From: Phycisphaerae bacterium
Lineage (GTDB): Bacteria > Planctomycetota > Phycisphaerae > JAAYCJ01
Length of the DNA stretch: 20,172 nt
Direction of reading: 5' to 3'
Assembly (NCBI GenBank): GCA_012514125.1
Contig: JAAZAW010000103.1
Location: forward strand, 1-20,172
Position numbers and translations under genes: made by a program. Each line of letters starts with the position of its first letter. Position 1 is the stretch's first letter. The notes beneath the pieces were generated by a model. It saw nothing but the letters and a program-made list of their open reading frames with translations. It ran no database searches and was not told where the DNA came from. Positions 14,833 to 20,172 of this stretch are shown here, piece after piece.

Positions 14833-15477
14833 ATGAAAACCATGTTTAATCGCTGGCCCGGCGGCCATTTGAAGTGTTTGACTCTTAGCTATGACGACGG
14901 TGTTACGGAAGATCGCGAGCTTGTTTCCATCATGAATCGTCATGGCATTCGTGGTACGTTTCATCTTAACAGCGGTTTAATCGGTTCGGAGCGGCGGGTC
15001 ACCAAGTCTGAGGTCGCGGCTCTCTACGCCGGACACGAGATTTCCACTCACATGGCCATGCATCCTTTTCCGATTCGGCTGACTCGGGAGGAAATTCTTG
15101 CTGAAACTCTGGAAGATCGGCGCCATCTTGAATCGTTGGCTGGTTATCCGGTTCGCGGAATGAGCTACCCCTATGGGGACTATGATGCTCGCGTCATCGA
15201 CTTGTTGCGTGCATGCGGAATTGAATATTCCCGGACGGTTCAGGCCACCGGTCAATTTCGTTTACCGGCCGATTGGATGCAATGGCACCCGACTTGCCAT
15301 CATCAGGAGTGCCTGACGCTGGCGGATCGATTTCTAGAATTGCCGGAGAAACCCTATCAACAGGGGCTTTACTGTTTTTATGTCTGGGGGCACAGCTATG
15401 AGTTTCCTCGAGACAATAACTGGAATCTGATCGAAACTTTCTGTGACAAGATGGGTCATCGCGACGATATCTGGTAA
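14833..15477 (+). CDS. Polysaccharide deacetylase, truncated by an in-frame TAA
   Basis: The visible product is 214 residues from ATG 14833 (weak GGAA upstream). NodB/CE4 motifs are present: LSYDDG (18-23, catalytic and metal Asp21-Asp22), STHMAMH (71-77, with His73 and His77 as metal ligands), RGMSYPYGDYD (108-118) and VWGHSYE (184-190). The family removes N- or O-acetyl groups from chitin-like or other glycans, often outside the cytoplasm, though no signal peptide is seen. The frame ends DDIW then TAA at 15475-15477, but continues in the same frame with homologous-looking sequence (ATNIEIVDY) to TGA at 15652-15654, for a would-be 273 residues. The catalytic core is complete, so the short form may still fold. 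Confidence 0.85.
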   Translation: MKTMFNRWPGGHLKCLTLSYDDGVTEDRELVSIMNRHGIRGTFHLNSGLIGSERRVTKSEVAALYAGHEISTHMAMHPFPIRLTREEILAETLEDRRHLESLAGYPVRGMSYPYGDYDARVIDLLRACGIEYSRTVQATGQFRLPADWMQWHPTCHHQECLTLADRFLELPEKPYQQGLYCFYVWGHSYEFPRDNNWNLIETFCDKMGHRDDIW

Positions 15478-15654
15478 GCCACCAATATTGAGATCGTCGA
15501 TTATATCCGGGCCGTTCGTGAAGTTCGATCTTCTGCGGATGGAACGCTGCTGTATAATCCATCCGCACAGAGTGTTTGGTTGACGATCCTTTCGGACGGT
15601 CATAGTTCCGAACTCAAAGCCGGCGAAACACTTCGTCTTTCGTCGGAATCGTGA
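15478..15654 (+). pseudogene. Orphaned C-terminal part of the deacetylase, in frame after the stop
   Basis: These 58 codons plus TGA directly continue the deacetylase frame. They read ATNIEIVDYIRAVREVR, then a beta-like stretch (LLYNPSAQSVWLTILSDG). I recall DIWYATNIEIVDY as conserved in relatives, so the TAA most likely replaced a Tyr codon (TAT or TAC) by one base change. There is no SD or start to translate it alone. The alternatives are a sequencing error or stop read-through. Confidence 0.7.
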
Positions 15655-15809
15655 CAAAATGAGTCGGAAAAGCTTCGAGTTTTTGTCGTTTCCAAGTAAG
15701 AATAACGAATAAAACATCATTTTAGTATATTTTTTCTTTTCAATATAGGGTTGTTCACTCAAATCCCGGCATTATGCAAGTAATTTTTTAAACAAATGCC
15801 GATTTTTTC
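15655..15809. other. AT-rich intergenic region before the fusA promoter
   Basis: I see no gene. AAAAGCT and AGTTTTT near 15672-15689 can pair around a TCG loop with one G-U pair, a weak structure at best. It is otherwise AT-rich sequence leading to the promoter at 15810. Confidence 0.35.
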
Positions 15810-15838
15810 TTGTCATTAGAAATTTTTTATTATACAAT
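15810..15838 (+). promoter_or_regulatory. Sigma-70-type promoter of the EF-G gene
   Basis: TTGTCA (15810-15815) and TACAAT (15833-15838) each match consensus at 5 of 6 positions and are 17 bases apart. Transcription should start near 15845, leaving a leader of about 240 bases before the EF-G start at 16087. Confidence 0.6.
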
Positions 15839-15856
15839 GTAACCTTCTGTAATTTT

Positions 15857-15874
15857 GGAGACGTCTATGTCTCC
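15857..15874 (+). promoter_or_regulatory. Hairpin at the 5' end of the fusA transcript covering an SD-ATG pair
   Basis: GGAGAC (15857-15862) and GTCTCC (15869-15874) form a perfect 6-bp stem with loop GTCTAT. The left arm holds GGAG, and an ATG at 15867-15869 sits seven bases after it at the edge of the loop. If folded, it would hide this ribosome site. The ATG opens a 92-codon frame running to 16145 and overlapping the EF-G start. Confidence 0.4.
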
Positions 15875-16145
15875 TTATATTTACAGCAGATTGCGGGACC
15901 AGGCAGCGTTGCCTGTGGTATGGATACCTTACCGGAGCAAATCTGCGTTGGCGTGTGCTCGCGCGAGCCATCGGAAAATGCGTCAACACAAACCTTATGC
16001 AGGATTTAATGAAACGCCGAGGCGTTTATTGTCAAATGAACGAGAACAATTTAAAAAGAGAAGATGGACAGAATCACGAGAAAGTCATGGAAAAAATAGG
16101 AAAAATCAGAAATATCGGTATTTCGGCACACATCGATTCGGGTAA
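15867..16145 (+). CDS. Doubtful leader ORF upstream of and overlapping EF-G
   Basis: The frame of 92 codons plus stop has a well-placed SD (GGAG, six bases before ATG 15867). It encodes a very basic peptide (many Arg/Lys, for example KKRRWTESRESHGKNRK) that resembles no family I know, and it overlaps the EF-G coding start by about 59 bases in another frame. It could be a regulatory leader peptide or chance. Confidence 0.25.
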   Translation: MSPYIYSRLRDQAALPVVWIPYRSKSALACARASHRKMRQHKPYAGFNETPRRLLSNEREQFKKRRWTESRESHGKNRKNQKYRYFGTHRFG

Positions 16146-18183
16146 GACGACATTAAGCGAACGTTTCCTTTTTTATAGCGGGCGTATTCACCGGATGCAG
16201 GAAGTCAAGGGTGGCGGCGACGGCGCGACCATGGATTTTATGGACCTCGAGAGGGAACGCGGGATTACCATTGCATCCGCGACCACCCAGATTCAATGGC
16301 AAGACAAAATCATCAATTTGATCGATACACCGGGTCACGTGGATTTCACGGTGGAAGTTGAACGCTCACTGCGCGTGCTCGACGGTGCGGTAATGGTCCT
16401 GTGTTCGGTCGGCGGCGTACAGAGCCAATCGGTGACGGTCGATCGTCAGATGAAACGATATCGCGTACCGCGGATTGCGTTTATTAACAAGATGGACCGT
16501 ACCGGAGCCAATCCGTCGCGCGTTATCAAAGACATTCGCGAGAAGCTTGGGCTTAACGCCGTGCCGCTTGAGTTGAATATGGGCGTGGGCGAAAACTTCA
16601 AGGGCGTGATTGATCTGATTTCCATGAAGGCCGTCACCCATGAAGGTTCCAACGGCGAAAAGGTGATTCACAGTGATATTCCCGCAGAGTACCTCGAAGA
16701 TGCACAGCAGGCCCGTCATGAAATGCTCGACGCCTTAAGTATGTTCAATGATGAGCTGATGGTGATGTTGCTCGAAAATCAGCCTGTTGAAGAAAGCATG
16801 CTTAAGCAGATTATTCGTGAAGCCACGATCAATCTCGACATTGTTCCGGTGATGATGGGAACGGCGGTCAAGAACAAAGGCATTCAGCCGCTTCTCGACG
16901 CGGTTTGCGATTATCTGCCGAGTCCGCTGGATCGTACCGCGTTTGCCCGCGATCACGACAATGGCGGAGCTGAAACACCGCTTTCGTGCGATCCTGATCG
17001 CCCGATGGTCGGTATGGTCTTTAAGATTGTGGATGAAACGTTTGGTCAGCTTAGCTACATGCGAATTTACCAAGGTAAATTGATCAAGGGTCAGCAATAT
17101 TGTAACGCGAGGACCGGTAAATCCCTTCGCGCAGGCCGAATCGTTCGAATGCACGCCGACGACCGGGAAGAAATCACCGAGGCAGGGCCTGGTGATATTG
17201 TCGCCTTGCTTGCCATCGATTGTGCCAGCGGTGACACGTTCTGCGGTGACGATGTTAATTATTCTCTTGAAAATATTTTTGTTGCCGATCCGGTCATCAG
17301 TTTGTCGGTTGTTCCGGCCAGTTCCGCCGATCAGGACAAAATGGCTAAGGCACTTAATCGTTTTATGAAGGAAGACCCGACATTCCGCGTATCGACCGAT
17401 GAAGAAACCGGCGACACATTGATCGCGGGCATGGGCGAACTTCACCTCGATATTTATATCGAGCGGATGAAACGTGAATATAAAGCGGCCGTGACGGTCG
17501 GCGCGCCGAAGGTCAGCTATCGTGAAGCACCGACCCAGGAAGCGACGTATGATTATCGTCACAAAAAACAGACCGGCGGTTCCGGACAGTTCGCTCATGT
17601 CGTCGGCCGGTTGATTCCCATTACCGATTCCGACGCGGCACCTTACGAATTTGAAAACAATATTGTCGGCGGTGCGATTCCGAAAGAATACATTCCTGCG
17701 GTTGACAAGGGTTTCCAGATGGCGTTGGACAAAGGCCCAATCGCCGAATACAAGATCGTGGGAGTCAAGATGTGTCTCGATGATGGATCCTTTCATGATG
17801 TGGACTCGAGCGAAATGGCATTCCGCATCTGTGCGGTCGAGGCGTTCAAGCAGGCGTTCCGGGCCTCAAAGCCCTGTTTGCAGGAGCCGATCATGCAGGT
17901 TGAAATTGAGACCCCGACCGAATATCAAGGCAATATCGTTAGCGATCTCAACAGTCGGCGAGGTATTATTCAGGGCACTGAAAACCATGAAACCTATACA
18001 ATCATTCGGGCGGAAGTGCCCCTGGCCAAGATGATCGGATATTCAACCAGTCTTCGCAGTATGAGCAAAGGTATGGCAACGTTCACCATGGAAATGTCGC
18101 ATTACGCGAAAATGCCGCAGTCGCTGGCGGAAGAAGTTATTCTCAGCCGCAAACAGCAGAAAGAACAACTTGCCCGAAGATAA
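16087..18183 (+). CDS. fusA: Translation elongation factor G (spdEFG1/mtEFG1-like)
   Basis: I place the start at ATG 16087 (698 residues), because MEKIGKIRNIGISAHIDSGKTT matches the usual EF-G N-terminus. In-frame ATGs at 16036 and further upstream, and a GTG at 15955, would add non-homologous residues. GTPase motifs: AHIDSGKTT (14-22), RGITI, DTPGHVDFTVEVERSLR and NKMDR. Domain II contains GKSLRAGRIVRMHADDREE and domain III ASSADQDKMAKALNRFMKEDPTFRV; domain IV contains KQTGGSGQFAHV, VGGAIPKEYIPAVDKG. The Ser in HIDSGKT and GRIHRMQEVKG recall the EF-G1 type of planctomycetes, spirochaetes and mitochondria. EF-G drives translocation of tRNA-mRNA on the ribosome with GTP. It stands alone between its own promoter and a strong terminator. 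Confidence 0.96.
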   Translation: MEKIGKIRNIGISAHIDSGKTTLSERFLFYSGRIHRMQEVKGGGDGATMDFMDLERERGITIASATTQIQWQDKIINLIDTPGHVDFTVEVERSLRVLDGAVMVLCSVGGVQSQSVTVDRQMKRYRVPRIAFINKMDRTGANPSRVIKDIREKLGLNAVPLELNMGVGENFKGVIDLISMKAVTHEGSNGEKVIHSDIPAEYLEDAQQARHEMLDALSMFNDELMVMLLENQPVEESMLKQIIREATINLDIVPVMMGTAVKNKGIQPLLDAVCDYLPSPLDRTAFARDHDNGGAETPLSCDPDRPMVGMVFKIVDETFGQLSYMRIYQGKLIKGQQYCNARTGKSLRAGRIVRMHADDREEITEAGPGDIVALLAIDCASGDTFCGDDVNYSLENIFVADPVISLSVVPASSADQDKMAKALNRFMKEDPTFRVSTDEETGDTLIAGMGELHLDIYIERMKREYKAAVTVGAPKVSYREAPTQEATYDYRHKKQTGGSGQFAHVVGRLIPITDSDAAPYEFENNIVGGAIPKEYIPAVDKGFQMALDKGPIAEYKIVGVKMCLDDGSFHDVDSSEMAFRICAVEAFKQAFRASKPCLQEPIMQVEIETPTEYQGNIVSDLNSRRGIIQGTENHETYTIIRAEVPLAKMIGYSTSLRSMSKGMATFTMEMSHYAKMPQSLAEEVILSRKQQKEQLARR

Positions 18184-18207
18184 TTTTCGGCAAACGACAT
18201 CAATCAA

Positions 18208-18242
18208 GGATCGAAATTCTCCTGGAGTTTCGATCCTTTTTT
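18208..18242 (+). terminator. Intrinsic terminator of fusA
   Basis: GGATCGAAA (18208-18216) and TTTCGATCC (18228-18236) form a perfect 9-bp stem with an 11-base loop, followed at once by six T (18237-18242). It lies 25 bases after the EF-G stop and is the clearest terminator in the window. Confidence 0.92.
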
Positions 18243-18300
18243 ATTGGTGAAAGGTGATCTGATTTTTGTATGAACTTTTCACGCAAACCCACTATCGTTA

Positions 18301-18309
18301 TGATATAAT
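18301..18309 (+). promoter_or_regulatory. Extended -10 promoter of the ABC permease operon
   Basis: TGATATAAT is a perfect extended -10 (TGn plus TATAAT), 54 bases before the ATG at 18363. No good -35 is seen at standard spacing. Transcription would begin near 18316. Confidence 0.6.
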
Positions 18310-18313
18310 CGTG

Positions 18314-18331
18314 AACCATGATTTTATGGTT
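18314..18331. promoter_or_regulatory. Inverted repeat at the start site of the ABC operon, candidate operator
   Basis: AACCAT (18314-18319) and ATGGTT (18326-18331) are perfect inverted repeats with a 6-base spacer, starting five bases after the -10. A repressor bound here would block initiation. It does not resemble the site at 10036-10051, so control by that LacI protein is not supported. Confidence 0.4.
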
Positions 18332-18362
18332 GAATGTTTGTTGCGGCATGGAAAGATTTTGA

Positions 18363-19277
18363 ATGCGAAGTGGAAGTAAACCATTTTTATATCTGATTCC
18401 GGCGGGAGTCGTCCTGTTTGTGTTTCATCTGCTGCCGTTTCTGGCGGTCATCTGGATCAGCTTGTTTAAAAACTGGGGCACGCCCGAGGCGGGTTTCGCC
18501 GGAATGGAAAATTATCGTGAAATTTTCGCCCGAGGGAGTTTTTTGCGGTCACTGTCGATTACACTCTGGTACACCATCGGCACGATCCCTGTGACGATTA
18601 CCCTTGCGATGGTCTTCGCCGCGATTTTACGGAAAAAGATGTTCGGCGGTACGTTTTATCGGGTGGTTTATTTTCTACCTTATATTACATCGACCGTGGC
18701 GGCGGCTGCGGTCTGGCGATGGATTTTTCATGTGGACAAAAAGGGATTGTTCAACGCCATGTTGATCAATTTCGGGTTTTCGCCGTTAAGATTCACCGAA
18801 GAATCTTCCGGCATTTTTGAGATGCTTTTTGGGCAGGCATTGCCGCTCCTGGGCGCAGGGCCGAGTTTGGCTCTGGTCTCGATCATGGTTTTCGCGATCT
18901 GGCAGACTTTTGGATTTTATGTGATTATTTTTTCCGCAGGTTTGAGTCAGATTCCCAAGGATGTTTACGAAGCGGCGGCAATTGACGGCGCAAGCAGTGT
19001 GAGAAGTTTTTTTTCGATTACATTGCCGATGATGAAACCTATCCTCGCCTTCGCAACGATCATTTCGACCATCGGCGCATTTCAAACATTTAATCAAATT
19101 TATATCATGGCTCCGAGTGAGCGAACACTTTCCGCCCGAAATGTTACCATGTTTATCTTCAGCCAATTCTGGGACAACGGCAGACTTGGCTGGGCCGCGG
19201 CGGCTTCGGTGATATTATTCTTGATCCTTTCGGGTTTGACCGTACTTCAACTGGTGTATAACAGGACGAGAGACTAA
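18363..19277 (+). CDS. Sugar ABC transporter permease, MalF/UgpA type
   Basis: The 304-residue inner-membrane protein starts at ATG 18363 (GGAAAG seven bases upstream). It has about six membrane segments, the first at residues 8-32 (FLYLIPAGVVLFVFHLLPFLAV). The EAA loop that docks the ATPase is YEAAAIDGASSVRSFFSITLP (split near 202-222). The sequence FKNW, then GFAGMENYREIF near the N-terminus is typical of the CUT1 carbohydrate-uptake family. The extracytoplasmic loop near 140-168 looks somewhat long. With the MalG-type gene four bases downstream it forms the membrane channel. The binding protein and ATPase are not in the window. The substrate is probably a sugar or oligosaccharide but unknown. 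Confidence 0.95.
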   Translation: MRSGSKPFLYLIPAGVVLFVFHLLPFLAVIWISLFKNWGTPEAGFAGMENYREIFARGSFLRSLSITLWYTIGTIPVTITLAMVFAAILRKKMFGGTFYRVVYFLPYITSTVAAAAVWRWIFHVDKKGLFNAMLINFGFSPLRFTEESSGIFEMLFGQALPLLGAGPSLALVSIMVFAIWQTFGFYVIIFSAGLSQIPKDVYEAAAIDGASSVRSFFSITLPMMKPILAFATIISTIGAFQTFNQIYIMAPSERTLSARNVTMFIFSQFWDNGRLGWAAAASVILFLILSGLTVLQLVYNRTRD

Positions 19278-19281
19278 GCGT

Positions 19282-20130
19282 ATGACCCGACGAAAATTAT
19301 TGACCGGTTTATTCCTGCACCTGTTCCTGATCGGGGGCGCCGTTTTTTCTGTTCTGCCGTTTGGCTGGATGCTCTCGACGTCGCTCAAAACACCGCAGGA
19401 AATCAATCAGACCACTCCGACAATCTTCCCCGTTTCGCCGCAATGGCAGAATTATCCTCAGGCGATCGAGCGATATTCTGCAACTGGTGTCTCGTTTACC
19501 CGATGCTTTCTAAACAGCGCTTTCGTTGCCCTGGCTGTGACGTTGGGCGTTCTGGTGACATCGGTGCTTACCGCTTACACCTTCAGTATGATGAACTTTC
19601 CAGGCAAAAATATTGTATTCATTTTTTTCCTGATGCCGATGATGATTCCTTTTGAAGTCATTTTAATTCCGAATTTTATTCTTATTCAGAAAATCGGCGA
19701 TTTCATTCCGTTTCTGGGTTATGACACTTACGCCGCTTTGATTATCCCATGGATCGCGAATGTATTTTCGATTTTCTTTTTACGACGAATCTTTGAACGT
19801 ATACCCCGTGAGATATATGAAGCCGCCAAGGTTGACGGCTGCGGCGATTTGCGATTTTTGTGGTCGATGGCAATCCCCATGGCGAAACCGGCGCTGATCA
19901 CGATCGGCCTTTATACGTTTCTGGGCAGTTGGAACGCCTTTCTCTGGCCGTTGGTGGCGACAAGTTCTCCAGAACTTTCAGTTATTCAAAAAGGGCTATC
20001 GAGCTTTATGCAGGAAGCGGGCACGGATTATCATTTGCTCATGGCAGCAGCAACACTGACGATCTTGCCCGTGGTTATTTTGTATCTTTTTGCTCAGCGA
20101 TGGTTTCACGAAGGTGCGAATCTCGGCTAG
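19282..20130 (+). CDS. Sugar ABC transporter permease, MalG/UgpE type
   Basis: The 282-residue membrane protein starts at ATG 19282, four bases after the stop of the partner permease, so translation is probably coupled. It begins with a membrane segment (LFLHLFLIGGAVFSVLPFGWM, split near 10-30) followed by STSLKTPQEI, a CUT1 family hallmark. The EAA loop is IYEAAKVDGCGDLRFLWSMAIP (split near 178-199), followed by WNAFLWPL (214-221). About six membrane segments are expected. Together with the MalF-type permease it forms the transport channel, driven by an ATPase encoded elsewhere, perhaps a shared MsmX-type one. The next gene, possibly the binding protein, may begin at the window edge. Confidence 0.95.
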   Translation: MTRRKLLTGLFLHLFLIGGAVFSVLPFGWMLSTSLKTPQEINQTTPTIFPVSPQWQNYPQAIERYSATGVSFTRCFLNSAFVALAVTLGVLVTSVLTAYTFSMMNFPGKNIVFIFFLMPMMIPFEVILIPNFILIQKIGDFIPFLGYDTYAALIIPWIANVFSIFFLRRIFERIPREIYEAAKVDGCGDLRFLWSMAIPMAKPALITIGLYTFLGSWNAFLWPLVATSSPELSVIQKGLSSFMQEAGTDYHLLMAAATLTILPVVILYLFAQRWFHEGANLG

Positions 20131-20156
20131 AATAATTCTGTTAACCTAAAAGAGAA

Positions 20157-20172
20157 ATGGGACAAACGATGA
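20157..20172 (+). CDS. Possible start of the next gene (cut by the window edge)
   Basis: ATG 20157 and an in-frame ATG at 20169 remain open to the window end. There is only a weak purine-rich stretch upstream (AAAGAGA). In such operons a solute-binding protein often follows, but five codons cannot show it. Confidence 0.2.

Noticed and set aside
15667..15690. Weak stem after the deacetylase as a terminator
   Set aside because: The stem is mostly A-U pairs with a G-U pair, and the T-run is part of the stem itself.
16735..17796. Long open frame antisense to EF-G (353 codons), and similar ones antisense to the glycohydrolase (2532-3422) and gcvPB (13994-14707)
   Set aside because: They lie fully opposite well-supported genes, resemble no protein family, and have no credible ribosome site. 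They are coding shadows.

Overview
The window looks like a chromosomal segment of a planctomycete-type bacterium (PVC superphylum, perhaps Phycisphaerae or a relative). This is inferred from the tandem tig-clpP-clpP order, an EF-G of the AHIDSGKTT/GRIH type shared with mitochondrial EF-G1, the split glycine decarboxylase (gcvPA/gcvPB), and many AraC/LacI regulators beside sugar-related genes. I see no rRNA, tRNA, CRISPR array, insertion sequence or phage gene. Most starts have a Shine-Dalgarno (SD) sequence. TAA, TAG and TGA are all used as true stops.

Layout. (1) 1-3662, accessory metabolism and regulation: the 5' part of an unrecognised gene on the minus strand; a divergent AraC regulator; a second AraC regulator convergent with the first (3' ends overlap by 68 bp); and an ADP-ribosylglycohydrolase-family gene divergent from the second regulator. 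(2) 3664-7244, minus strand, a proteostasis operon: trigger factor, ClpP-like protease 1, ClpP-like protease 2, then a coiled-coil lipoprotein. (3) 7641-9901, minus strand: a WecA/MraY-family polyprenyl-phosphate sugar-1-phosphate transferase preceded by an ATP-grasp protein, probably for cell-surface glycan. (4) 10014-11147: a LacI-family regulator with a near-consensus promoter and an operator-like palindrome over its -10. (5) 11285-14791: the glycine cleavage operon gcvH-gcvPA-gcvPB (no gcvT here), preceded by a palindrome over the promoter and a structured leader with a terminator-like hairpin and competing pairings. (6) 14833-15654: a polysaccharide deacetylase broken by an in-frame TAA. 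(7) 15810-18242: fusA-type EF-G with its own promoter, a long leader and a strong intrinsic terminator. (8) 18301-20172: two sugar ABC-transporter permeases (MalF and MalG types) and possibly the first codons of the next gene.

The most interesting item is the gcv leader (11341-11440). The 5' segment GGGCG can pair with either of two CGCCC copies. One copy overlaps a GC hairpin followed by a U-rich tract, which is the layout of an attenuator or riboswitch on the glycine cleavage operon. I could not match it to a known class by eye. Other notable items are the deacetylase stop codon, a ClpP with Asn in place of the catalytic Asp paired with a ClpP of unusual N-terminus, and a likely autoregulatory LacI operator. 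All calls come from reading the sequence; no database search was run.
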